Source: Conidiobolus incongruus B7586
Taxonomy: Eukaryota; Entomophthoromycota; Entomophthoromycetes; Entomophthorales; Conidiobolaceae
Direction of reading: 5' to 3'
Length of the DNA stretch: 15,402 bases
Assembly: GCA_000697335.1 (NCBI GenBank)
Contig: JNEM01011458.1
Span: 1 to 15,402 of the forward strand
Positions 1 through 10,400 of this stretch are shown here, piece after piece (the stretch's first letter is position 1; the number at the start of each line of letters is the position of its first letter). A program made the translations under genes and the position numbers. The notes beneath the pieces were generated by a model. That model worked only from the letters and a program-made list of their open reading frames with translations. It did no database searches and was not told where the DNA came from.

Positions 1-2974
1 ATTAAATATTATTCAAATAAGTACAAGATAAAAATTTTATATCATTGTAAAATTATTTTATTTAATTATATGAATAATTGATAAATTTATAATAATATAA
101 CTATTAATAGTCATAAAAAACACTAAACTAATTAGAATTAGTATCAAATCTCTTATAAAACTATTAATATCTTATTAACATACTAATATCCATACTATAT
201 TAATTATAGAAAATAAAAGTTACATATTAATTTAATAAGTGAATTAAATATACATTATCAATTGAAATTTTTTTATCCATTAAATGAATTCTAAATTTAA
301 AAAAATATAATGAAAATATGAATTTAGCGTAAAGTGAGGGTAGAATAAAATAGTGTTTATTAATTTTTGAATTCTCTAACGATTTCAATAAATAGATTGC
401 GATATTATTAATATTTAGCAATTTTTTTGAAACTATTAATTGCAATAATTATCGAATAAACCACTTATTATTAATTAAGTTAAAATGAGACCATTTTAAA
501 AATATTAGAAAAATATTTAATTTAATTGTATCAAATGATATTACTTTCGCATGATATCATTTAAAAATGACGCAAGCATTATTTCTATTATATTTAATTA
601 TATGCACAGTATAATGAAGTTTACACATGATTTAGAAATTATATACATTGACATTATACTTAATCATTTTAAAATTCTATGACATTTTCTGTTGCTATAT
701 AATATATAGTTGATAATGGAAGTATTACAATTAATTTTAATCTTTTTTTAAAATAGATTGTAACAATCTATTATTAAAGATTATAGATATTTTTTTATAA
801 ACGATCCAATTTCAGTAAAAACTCATTAATAAAATTATTTCGAATTTATACAAATTAGTCTAAATTCATTAAATGATTTGATAATTTAAGTTATCAATAG
901 AAAAAAAAATTTCCTAATTACATTCCTAATAATTTTACCAATAATAAAATTCTATTTCTAATATAAGATAAAAATGGACTGATAATTATATTATTTTTAT
1001 TAAACAAACTATAAATAAAGTTGGTAATGAGATCATCCTATTAACAAAATATTACAAATTCTTTTTACCATCGGGATACTTAGGATGCTTGAAGGTATAT
1101 TGGAATTAATTTAAATAATTTTGTCAATGGCTAAAATTGTTTGAATATTGCAATTTTAAGCCTTATTATTAGTAATTCAATTATTGTCTTTATAATTCTC
1201 TATCCTTTATTGTTTTATGATAATTCTATTAAATATATATATTTATTATAATTAATTAACTTTAAAATCCAATCATTCTTAGAAGTATCAGTAATCTTTT
1301 AAAAATATATTCTTAATTAAAGTAGTACTAATATTCAATCAAAGCTTCAATTGATTTCTAATTAAAATCTACTTAAATTTCGAATATTATACACTTTTTA
1401 AAAGTCTAGCACATTAATTAACAACTTATTCAAGTTAACCCTTCAGAAATTAAATTCGAATAATTGAACAATTAGTAATTCTGAATCAAAACCAATTTCC
1501 CATTAGTGGTGGATTTGGTAAGTGACTCCAAATTCTGGGACAATAGTGGTCAGGTGACAATTTGGACAACTTAATTCTAAAAGCCTGAAAAATTATCAAC
1601 TATTAACTATTTTTATATCTAGTCAATTATGGTATTTCAAAACTTATATTTTATTTCAACTGCAAATTCTTTGCTTTGGATAGAGTTTTAAGATACCACC
1701 AGCCACCTATTAATTTCTAATTTCTAATTTTAGGAAATTTCTACATCAGATGTAGTGGAGATTTGTTAAAATTTAGAATTGCTAAAAATAGGCTGTTATT
1801 GGAGTATAAGTTCCAAGAGTTAATAACCTGACGAATATTACCTTTTTTGGTCAGAGATTTGAAGATGTTAAATTTTTTTAGGTAAAAAAATTATTATGAG
1901 AGAACTTAGAGTGAAGATTTGGTCGATATTGTGGAGTTGATTACAATTGGCCAGAGTATCAAAAGTATGAGAAGTTTCGAGCTGTGAGGGTTAATTAAAT
2001 ATTGAATTAAAATGGTGTTATTATTGAAATAAGTTGATTCTCAAATGTGTAGTAGTTTTAGATTAGTGAATTAACTAGACTAAGTGTAATATAACTATGA
2101 GCAGTTAACATTATTAGGTTAGTGGTTGGTAAGTTATGACCAAAAGATGAGGAAATATTCAAACCATTTTATCAAGTTTATTTTGATTATGTTTTGTAAA
2201 ATTATGGAATCTCTCCATTAATGCCTATCCTTGTAGATCCAAATAGCTTGGTTCATTTTTCGTTGGCTCGAATAATGTTCTTTTATGATTTCATCCAATC
2301 GTAATTGATTATTCACTAATATGGATAAATACAGGAAATAATCATTCTATATTTTTATCATTTCCTATTGGATAATTTTAATAAATTAAACTTTTCATGA
2401 CGTTTAATGATGTCTTCTGAATTTTGATAGCAAATAAATAGGTATCCTTTCCCTTTATATCATCATCAATACGTCAACAAAACAAAATTACCCTATTGAA
2501 CTCTCTGAAATCGTCAATTATGACCCCATTGTCAAAACCAAATCAGGTCTCAAATTTTATCAATTTGTTCCGTGATTTTCCACGGTTGATTTTTGTATAA
2601 ATAGATCAATTGAATGACTTTTGTATTTAAATAATTTGTACTTTTGAGGATTATAAATTCATCGTTTTAATACGCGCCCTTTTGTAGTATTAATTTAAAG
2701 AAAAGTAGTATCTCTCCTGAAGTGATTACTATTTATTTAATTAGATTTTTATATAACTCTTGGTAATATATTTTTAACTTGGAAATCGAGTGAAACAATT
2801 GCACAAAGATATTGACATTATTGTCTCATTTAATTACTCAACTTGTGTGAATTTTATTGTTAATTTCATTTAATTAATTAATTTCAATAGCATTTTAATT
2901 GACTATAAATAGTGCGATTATCACTCTAAATTCATTGACATTAATTTGTTTTTTAAGTATAATAATAATTTATA
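1..2974. other. AT-rich intergenic region, no gene recognised
   Basis: Nearly 3 kb of very AT-rich DNA. I checked both strands for longer open frames, for short exons flanked by GTAAT and TAG, and for tRNA A and B boxes, and found nothing convincing. Open frames of 40-70 codons occur, but at this base composition they are expected by chance. Roughly 1480-2580 is less AT-rich than its surroundings and gives scattered protein-like fragments on both strands. It may be an old gene remnant, but I cannot assign a family. The last few hundred bases hold the promoter of the gene that starts at 2975. Confidence 0.6.
2904..2912 (+). promoter_or_regulatory. TATA box of the 2H-phosphoesterase-like gene
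   Basis: TATAAATAG lies 71 bp upstream of the ATG at 2975. The spacing matches TATA-like boxes before three other genes in this window, which makes a real core promoter more likely than a chance match in AT-rich DNA. Confidence 0.5.
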
Positions 2975-3868
2975 ATGTCCAGCTTAATTGACACAGCAGC
3001 TATTGCCAATGACCATTTACAGGCTCATGACGATCTTTTACTTCCTGTTCCCAAGTACTGTAACTCTGTTTCTTCAGACGATACTAACACTTCCGAATTA
3101 ATGGAGCCTTTATCACCACCTCTTCGTAGTTTTAATTTCGCACTTGCCTTACCCTCTCAACCACCTCCAACCCCTTCACTTTTATTTAATAGCTTATATT
3201 TGCCACTCTTACCCCTTCCCAAAAAGTCTCAGCCCAGAAGATTTATAGTATATCTTGAACCATGTCGCAAATCCAAATTATTCCAATCTATTCAAGAATA
3301 TTACCGCTTATCTAAACAATTGTTAGGACCCAACGAAGCCAATTTGTATCATCCCCACTGTTCAATGACCGGTTTTATAACGATTGAAGATTCGGCAGCT
3401 TGTCCGATCACTTCAGCTATCGGCTATATCCAGCGCAAACTTGACAACTGGTTAAGCAACACCACCAACAAAATCGCACCAACTTTTACATCCATCAAAA
3501 TTGTACCTGAACAACTCAAAATCAACCTCGGTATTCAAGTGGACGACTTCTTCCACAATATGATTTCCGATTTACAAACTGACCTCAGTCATATCACTCT
3601 CATTCGCAGCAAACCCATGCAACATATTAGTCTAGCTTATAATGCTAAGCACGTTCCCTCAGTCTCCAAATTAACTTTGGACCAGCTAGAAACTTTACTA
3701 GCACTCGCCAAAGACACCATTGATTTGAGCGAATTCGAAAACGAAACACTCGGATGGGATGTTGTATTTCATGAGCAGACCTACCAGAGTATGCAGTTGG
3801 ATCAGCCCCATACCTTCAAAGAAATCGCTAGATGGCCAGTATTCCGACCTGATCACCCCTCATTTTAA
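2975..3868 (+). CDS. 2H-phosphoesterase-like protein, intronless, 297 aa
   Basis: One uninterrupted 297-residue frame starts at the first ATG downstream of a TATA box. Two short motifs match the paired H-x-[ST] signature of the 2H phosphoesterase fold: His128-Cys-Ser130 within YHPHCSMTGF, and His217-Ile-Ser219 within HISLAY, each beside a hydrophobic strand. They are 89 residues apart, a plausible spacing for two fold halves. The domain seems to start near residue 89 with RRFIVYLEP. The first 85 residues are Ser/Pro-rich and probably disordered. Known 2H enzymes act on 2',3'-cyclic phosphates or RNA ends, but I cannot name the substrate or a specific subfamily. No signal peptide or membrane segment is seen. 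Codons favour C at the third position. The fold call is fairly safe; enzyme activity is inference. Confidence 0.75.
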   Translation: MSSLIDTAAIANDHLQAHDDLLLPVPKYCNSVSSDDTNTSELMEPLSPPLRSFNFALALPSQPPPTPSLLFNSLYLPLLPLPKKSQPRRFIVYLEPCRKSKLFQSIQEYYRLSKQLLGPNEANLYHPHCSMTGFITIEDSAACPITSAIGYIQRKLDNWLSNTTNKIAPTFTSIKIVPEQLKINLGIQVDDFFHNMISDLQTDLSHITLIRSKPMQHISLAYNAKHVPSVSKLTLDQLETLLALAKDTIDLSEFENETLGWDVVFHEQTYQSMQLDQPHTFKEIARWPVFRPDHPSF

Positions 3869-5225
3869 TTATTTGTTCTCATTTTGGGATATTTTTCCTC
3901 ATTTTGTATTTTTACCAATCTTTTTAATTAGTCTTCTCTTTTCTGTGTATATTTTCATATCACTCAAAAAAAAATCATATAATCATTAATTGAATAAATA
4001 ATTGAACTAACTTTACCTAAATTTTTGTTACTTTCAGCATCTTTTTTCCCTTAAACTTGGTAATAATATCTAATTTATTGCATTATTAATTAATTATACA
4101 ATATGCGTTTATGTCTTATTTTTACATAAATTTCCATTTTTAATTAATTTATAAATTTATCAATTAAGAAGTAAAAATTTATAAATATGAAAAGAATAAT
4201 TTTTATTAATATTATTTATTAAAAAATTTCAAAATATGGGGGTAAATGTTCATAAAATTAAATATTAAAGTAATAATGTTAATTAAATTTTATTATTTTT
4301 AAATTATAATTTATTTTTATTATTATTTTAGTTAAATGAATAATTAATGGATTTATATAATAATATCCATTCATAATAATTTAACTATTTATTAATTACC
4401 TTTTGATTAAAATTTATTGCCTTTAAAGTGTATTAACCTTCATAACAATTGATTTATTAAATTACCTTTAGAAGTTTATCTAATACTTGGTAGTATTTGG
4501 TAACTATTGGAATAATATTATGAATTTAATAGGGTTTGTCCTGAGGATTTGATGGATTAACTCTCAGATTTTGTAAATTCTTGTGTTCTGATGAGTCTAA
4601 GTATTTTAATAATACTGTGACTTGATTTAGATGTCAAAGCCTTCCACAGATCAATTGAATTAAAATTAGTGAAGATATGATCAATCAATTGTTAATAAAG
4701 TTATTTATCAAAATGAAAAGTTTATTAAAATCAAACAAAATTATTTTAATAAAACAAACTAAATGCTAATAAAAATTTTGAAATTGATCAATTACTTCAT
4801 CCTCTCATCATTCAGCTTATATTAAATAAAAATCTCATCTTACAAGATTTATTTCATTATAATCCTTAGGAAAATTAATGAATCCATTCAAAAACAAAAA
4901 TGGAGGATTACTAGTTAAATAAACAAAGATGCCATAGCTCTTATCCATCTTGGATTAATCAATCATTATTATTACTTATAGATCATTATTAAATTAAAAA
5001 CTCTATTTAGTAAAAATTATCAAATGGTTACTGAATCCACGTTATTGAATTGAAAAACAGGAATTACTTCTATTAAATACCAAATTATAAGAATATTTGT
5101 TTAAAAATGATAATTTTATTTTTGATTCTATACTGAAATGTTAAATTGATTGATATGAAAAAATTAATATGTATAATATCTATTAAAAAGTTTAAATTCT
5201 ATTTCAAGGATCTATAAACTCAAAA
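3869..5225. other. Convergent AT-rich spacer between the 2H gene and ESF1
   Basis: About 1.36 kb lies between two genes that point towards each other. It should hold both 3' ends and no promoter for either neighbour. A slightly less AT-rich patch near 4520-4640 contains CCTGAGG and TGATGAG words, but they do not form a box C/D pair with a closing stem. I see no coding exon, tRNA or repeat element. Confidence 0.55.
3993..3998 (+). terminator. Candidate poly(A) signal of the 2H gene
   Basis: AATAAA occurs 125 nt after the stop codon, in the context TGAATAAAT that is also seen downstream of the BTB/CAP-Gly gene. The hexamer is common by chance in such AT-rich DNA, so this is weak. Confidence 0.3.
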
Positions 5226-7358
5226 TTATTTATGTTTGGGTTTCTTGGATAATTCTTGTTTGGAATTGAAGACTTCAGTTTTGCGTTTGACCTAAATTAT
5301 AATTAATACACTGCAATCATTGTATATTGACTGTTATAATTACCATATTCACTAAATTGGCCAATTCAGATTTCTTGTCATTGGTAGTAGATGCATTATC
5401 TCTGGATTTAGACTAATTATATACATTAATACAATTATGATTATAGTAATATTATTGACAATTACCTCATCGTTAGCATTCTGTTGATTCATGGATCTAT
5501 TCCTTCTCTCCTTCATAAGAGCCTCCATAGCTTTAGTCTTCTTGAAGTTGGGGTTAGTAGGGTCGATAGCAAACATATGACTCTCATGAATGGCTGCGAA
5601 ACGGGGATCTTGAGTGTCGATTTGGAAACTATCTTGCGTCTCGGTGAGCTCTTGCTGATGCTTCTTCTTCTTCTTGCTCTTCTTTTCAGCCTTCATCACC
5701 TCCTTGAGGTCGAAGTGCTCGCGTTTTGCTTCACCGTCTTCGTCAGCTAATAGTAGTTCAAGTTCGGCCTTACGTTGGCGTTCTTCAGCCTTGAGTTCGG
5801 CTTTGGTCTTCACGGGTTCAGCGGCTTTCTTGGCTTCGATTTTAGCTTGTTTGGCTTGGGCCTTAGCCATGCGTTTTTCGCGTTGCTTGCGCATGTAGGC
5901 TTCGATGGTGGTTTCATTGGCGGGCTTTTCGGGTTTGGGATCTTCCTTCACTGGGAGATTGCTAATTTGTTCATCTTCTTCCTCATCCTCATCTTCTTCA
6001 GATTCGGAGTCAGATTCTTCAGCTTTTGACTTGGACAAACCGGGAGTGAAAGTAATTTCCATCTCTTCTTCAGACTCTTCCTCATCTTCCTTTTGCGATT
6101 TGGCAAAATCGAGAAGAGCCCTGTACTTTTGTCTCAATTCTTCTTTCTCTTCCTCTTCGGAGTCGGAACCCAACAATGCTGAAAAATCTTGTTGGTCGAT
6201 TTCTTCTTGAGTGAATTTGCGTCTGGTTAATTTGACTCTATCAGGATCGTCATCCTCCCATGTGAGTTTCACTTTGGATCTAGTTAATACATCAGTGATA
6301 AAATCGACGGGCTTGTAATTGGTTGGGTCACTGGTAGTAATATCACGAGGGGGGTCAGTGAACTCCATATCGTCGGGAATGAAACGAAGATCGAAGAAAT
6401 TGGCAGTACTTTCGAGCTCTTTAGTATCAACTTCGTCGTAAATGTGTTTAGCAGTCTTGATACTGTCACATTCGACTACTGCGAAATAGTACTTAAGCTT
6501 GTTAAGCTGGTAAATGCGAAGTGCTTCCTGATCGAATTCTTCTTCGCCATCACCAACTTCATGCTTGAGACCTTCTTCGTTATCGTCATCATCATCATCA
6601 TTATTGTCGTCGTCATTATTTTTGGATTTAGCAGATTGGAAAATTTCTTTAGGGGGACCCTGCTGATTCTCTTTCTCCATACATTCTTTACCAAATTCGG
6701 AGGGATAAATGGCAACAGAAATAATACTACCACCAGCTGGCTTAACACTGTTGAAGGCTTTATACAAATCCTTACTCTTGATATTATCCCAATCCATATT
6801 CACGCAAGCGAATCTACGAGTTTCGTCTCCGTAGGGAATATCTTCAGCAACAGCTAAAGAAGGAACTTCTGCGGGCTCTTCGTACTCGTCGTCGGTAGTT
6901 TCGTCTCCATCGTTAATCATTTCCAGATCGAAGCCTTCTTCATCTTCTTCTTCACTGGAACTCTCTTCCAAAATCTCACCTCGAGATCTTGCTAATATGT
7001 CAGCTTTTCTCTTAGCTTCGTCATTTTCATTTTCATCTTCATCTTCTTCCTCTTCGCTACTCTCTTCCTCTTCGTTACTTTCTTCCTCTTCATCATCCTC
7101 CAACTCGTAAAACCTACTCAAATCTTCCTTCATAGTGGACTTGACCTTTCTACCGTACTGGTCGACTTTGGCGCGATCGTCAAAGTCCTTATCTTTTTTC
7201 AACATCGCAGCAAAACGACTATCAATTTTGACTTTATTATCATTTTTCTTTGGCCTCAAAAACCTAGGATCGTGCTGAGCTTTACTGAAGCGCTCATCCT
7301 GAATTTCTGCGGATTTTTTACTAGTTGCAGATTTATTATCTCTATCACGTCTTCTCAT
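5226..7358 (-). CDS. ESF1: ESF1-like nucleolar pre-rRNA processing protein, 675 aa, three exons
   Basis: Exons are 7358-5466, 5412-5344 and 5291-5226, with introns of 53 and 52 nt (GTAATT...TTAG in both). Splicing replaces a hydrophobic read-through tail with a Lys-rich end containing ELANLVNMVKRK, as expected for ESF1, giving 675 aa; yeast Esf1 is 628. The family acts in the nucleolus on early 18S rRNA maturation. The N-terminal motif DPRFLRPKK (30-38) and DSRFAAMLKK (46-55) are typical. An RRM-like core spans about 180-335 (RRFACVNMDW to FFDLRFIPDD) and is interrupted by an Asp/Asn run at 248-260. A Lys-rich coiled stretch covers about 485-570. The NUC153 motif is at about 577-605 (DTQDPRFAAIHESHMFAIDP). 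Acidic Glu/Ser blocks near 86-112, 131-141, 398-407 and 423-463 suit a nucleolar protein. Confidence 0.93.
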
Positions 7359-7422
7359 ATTTTATGAATATTATTTATTGTTAAATATTATTCGTTGAAT
7401 AATTTTTTTTAGTTTTTGACAA

Positions 7423-7431
7423 TTATTTATA
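7423..7431 (-). promoter_or_regulatory. TATA box of ESF1
   Basis: On the minus strand TATAAATAA begins 73 bp upstream of the ESF1 ATG. It lies in the shared divergent promoter with the phosphatase gene, and its spacing matches the other genes here. Confidence 0.45.
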
Positions 7432-7559
7432 AAATTTAAAAAATACAAATTTATTATGGGATGAATTTACTCAACAATTAAATTTCTTATTTATGGTAAA
7501 TTAATTTAACACTACTAAAGTCACACAGATTTAATTAAGATTAATAATAAATATTTATT

Positions 7560-7566
7560 TATATAA
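7560..7566 (+). promoter_or_regulatory. Candidate TATA box of the PHO13-type phosphatase
   Basis: TATATAA begins 88 bp upstream of the ATG at 7648, slightly further than in the other genes. A second match, TATAAAA at 7633, is only 15 bp from the ATG and is too close to serve. The whole 289-bp interval 7359-7647 is a divergent promoter shared with ESF1; apart from these boxes I see no distinct operator. Confidence 0.35.
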
Positions 7567-7647
7567 TCAACATTTTTAATTTAATTGTCTCTTAAATAAA
7601 ATATTAAAGATAATAATTTAATAATTATTTTTTATAAAAAAAATAAT

Positions 7648-8900
7648 ATGACAAAAATTACTCAAAAATTAACTAAAAATAAAGAAGTTATTCAACAATT
7701 TTTAAATAAGTTCGATACTTTTTTATTCGATTGTGATGGTAATTACATTAAATTTTAAATAAGAATTCAAATTAATATCTATTAGGTGTAATTTGGCACG
7801 GTGTCAAACCTATTAACCGAGTACCCGAAACTATTAACTGGTTAAAAGAGACAAGTAATAATATATATATATATATATATCATAATATTTATTATTATTA
7901 ATTTTGATCAGTGAACAAGCGCTGTCTCTTCGTTACCAACAACTCCACCAAGTCGAGAGACACCTACCTAAAAAAATTTTTAGGAATGGGTATCCATATC
8001 ACCAAAGTAATATTTTTAAAACATTATACCTTATTATTATAATTATTAATTTTGAGGTAGGACGAATTATTCAGTTCCAGTTATTTGACAGCTGTATATT
8101 TGAAGAATGTACTGAATTTGCCCAAGGATAAGAAGGTATTCGTCATTGGTATGGACGGGATTAAGGAGGAGTTGAATTTGTTGGGAGTTGATCACTATTC
8201 GTTACCTGTAAGTATCAATAGTTAGTTTAGGATTCAAAATAATATAAATATGTTTTTAGGACGATCATCCTGTTGACGATGAAGCTTTGGCAAAGTTGGG
8301 ACCTAACCAAGACGTAATCATAATATATATTATATTTCTTAAACAATTATTAATATTCTATATAGGTGGGTGCTCTTGTTATTGGAATGGACCGTAATAT
8401 AAATTTCGCTAAATACGCTCAAGGTTATCAGCTCTTGACTCAAGAACCCCAAATTCATTTCATTGCTACGAATGACGACTCCACATACCCTTTGAATGGC
8501 ACTCTGTATCCAGGAACTGGATCCATCATTGCTCCATTGATTAATTCTACAAAACGTACTCCCACCGTAGTGGGCAAGCCGAATTTGAGTGCTTTGGAAA
8601 GTATTAAGGAGCTCTATGATTTGGATTTGAGTAGGACTTGCATGGTTGGCGATAGGTAATTTACCGTTCATATAAATGATAAATTTAAATTATTAATTGC
8701 TATTAGATTGAATACCGACATTCAATTTGGCATCAACGGAGGGCTCGGTACTCTACTGGTCATGACTGGTAATCCCAATATATTGCTGTAATTTATCTTC
8801 ATTAATTTTTCTTCTAGGAGTTACTAAAGAATCCGAATTATTAGAATCTGAAATCGTACCCGAATACGTTATCGAATCCGTTGCCCATTTAAATATTTAG
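7648..8900 (+). CDS. PHO13: PHO13-type HAD phosphatase (4-nitrophenylphosphatase / phosphoglycolate phosphatase), 296 aa, eight exons
   Basis: Exons 7648-7738, 7786-7854, 7912-8006, 8061-8207, 8260-8313, 8366-8655, 8707-8768 and 8818-8900 join in frame to 296 aa; yeast Pho13 is 312. Introns are 47-57 nt. All four HAD motifs are present: I, FLFDCDGVIWHG with nucleophile Asp28 and acid/base Asp30; II, FVTNNSTKSR (60-69); III, GKPN with Lys223; IV, GDRLNTD with Asp248 and Asp253. The C2-type cap lies between II and III. Family members hydrolyse 2-phosphoglycolate and side-product phosphates of glycolysis in the cytosol. No targeting signal is seen. The start is the first ATG and gives a short N-terminus before motif I. 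Motif I is split by intron 1 within Gly31 and motif IV by intron 6 within Arg249. The family is certain; exact substrate is not. Confidence 0.94.
7861..7880. repeat. (AT)10 microsatellite in phosphatase intron 2
   Basis: Ten AT units fill 20 of the 57 nt of intron 2, six bases after its GT. This is the longest intron of the gene, and the repeat explains the extra length. Confidence 0.9.
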
Positions 8901-9269
8901 ATATTGTTTAACTAATAATATAATAATAAATTTTTTGAAATTAATAAATTATAATTGAATTGAATAATTCTTTAAAAAGTTCAAAATTAAAATATTTTAA
9001 TAATTATAAAAAAATAAAACATAATTCAAATTTTGAATTCATTTATTATATTAAATATATATAAAAATCTATAATCTTAAATATATTAAAGATTCAAATC
9101 AATATTCAAATCCAAAAGTCCTATATTGCTTGAAAACTTGCTATTTGAACTAAACAAATCCTGAAGTTTTTTGAATTATAAACTCTAAAAAAAATTAATA
9201 AAATTTCAAATAAATTTATCATATTTAATATTAAAATAATATATCAATCTCAACAATTATACAATAAAT
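8901..9269. other. AT-rich spacer between phosphatase and its decayed copy
   Basis: About 370 bp of AT-rich DNA. It should hold the 3' end of the intact gene and the former promoter of the downstream copy. I see no TATA box at the usual distance before the copy that can be told from background, and no repeat marking the duplication boundary. Confidence 0.5.
8925..8930 (+). terminator. Candidate poly(A) signal of the phosphatase
   Basis: AATAAA occurs 25 nt after the stop codon at 8898-8900. The position is plausible but the word is common by chance here. Confidence 0.25.
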
Positions 9270-10400
9270 ATTTGAACTAAACAATTTTTAAATCAATATG
9301 ATACTTTATAATTCGACTGTGAGGGTATTAAATAACCCAGATATAAAATAGTTGATATAAAAATTAGTGATTTGATGTTATTTAGCAAGGCAATAAGTTA
9401 GTGAAACTATAAATTGGTACAAAATACCGAGTAAGTATAATATATATCAATACTATTATTAATAATTAGTTAATTTCAATAGTGAATAAAAGTTGTCTTT
9501 TCCTAGCTAATAACTCAACCAAATCTCGAGCTACATTTTTAAAAAGTTTTAATGATATTTTCAATATTAACAAATTAATATTAAATGATGATTAGTCGCG
9601 ACATTTATTCAGTTTTTAGAAAGGCTTTTTTAGTTCTAGTTCTTTGGCAACTGTTTATTTGAAGAATATTTTGAAAATGGATAATGATAAGAGGGTGTTT
9701 GGCATTGAGATAAATGAGATCAAAAGAGTTAAATGATTTGAAGATTAAGTATTATTCTTTGAAAGTAAATATATTGTAATCGAAAACTGAATGCCATATT
9801 AGCTTAGATTAATATGATCATCCCGTTGATGACGAAGCTTTAGCTCAATTGGGACCCAATCTGCATGCAAATCAATGCATTATATCTCTAAAACTATATG
9901 CTAATATCTAAATTGGCAGGAGCTGTCTTAATTGGACTCGGTTACTATATCTACTATCCCAAATACACTCATACCTACCAATTTCTACTCAAACAACTTT
10001 AAGTTCCATTTATTGCAACGAGTGACGTGATTATATACTACCACAGAGGATTGATCTTTCGAGCGACAGGATCCATCGATGCTCCATTGATTAATTCAAC
10101 AAAACATATTCCCACCGTAGTGGGTAAGCCGAATTTGAGTGTTTTGAAAAGTATTAAGGGGCTTTATAGTTTGGATTTGAGTAGGACTTGCATGATAAGT
10201 GATAGGTAATTAATAATTCATAATAGTAACTATATAATTGATAACGATGTATTGATCTTAGATTATAAAATGACATTGCATTTCATATCGAGGTAAGAAT
10301 AGGTACTTTATTGGTGCTATCAGGTATTACCAAAAAGAGTAAATTATTGGAGTCTGAAATCGTATTGGACTATTTTAGAATCAGTAGTCATCTAAGTAAT
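9270..10400 (+). pseudogene. Decayed tandem copy of the PHO13-type phosphatase
   Basis: A second copy lies about 370 bp downstream in the same direction. It keeps the exon order and intron positions, so it arose by DNA duplication and not by retrotransposition. Recognisable pieces: FDCEG (motif I, near 9312-9326); NKSCLFLANNSTKSR (motif II, near 9483-9527); DHPVDDEALAQLGPN (exon 5, near 9815-9865); GKPNLS with the motif III Lys (near 10120); LDLSRTCMISDR, where the motif IV Gly-Asp reads Ser-Asp; and LLESEIV near the end. It cannot be translated: several frames stop early, frameshifts lie around exon 4, and motif I has Glu for the second Asp. Exon 4 and early exon 6 are the worst preserved. 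The start is approximate because the first codons are not recognisable. It is best read as a host-gene pseudogene. Confidence 0.9.

Noticed and set aside
227-445. 72-codon open frame on the minus strand
   Set aside because: Composition is Ile/Leu/Lys/Asn-rich as expected from random AT-rich DNA, with no motif, TATA spacing or exon partner.
1480-2200. Less AT-rich stretch as a possible hidden multi-exon gene
   Set aside because: I tried both strands with 45-60 nt introns and found no chain of exons that keeps a frame or shows a domain.
2218-2346. 42-residue minus-strand frame that reads like protein (LRLDEIIKEHYSSQR), with further fragments nearby
   Set aside because: At this base composition frames of about 40 codons are expected several times by chance in 3 kb. 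No family was recognised and neighbouring fragments do not join through plausible introns.
3759-3989. 76-codon frame overlapping the end of the 2H gene
   Set aside because: A shifted-frame shadow of the 2H coding region that runs into AT-rich spacer; no independent support.
4580-4640. TGATGAG word suggesting a box C/D snoRNA
   Set aside because: The base before TGATGA is C, not a purine, and no CTGA lies at a suitable distance with a closing stem.
5484-6857. Several plus-strand open frames of 70-140 codons opposite ESF1
   Set aside because: They are the antisense of acidic, Lys-rich ESF1 coding sequence, giving Ser/Phe/Leu-rich runs without recognisable domains.
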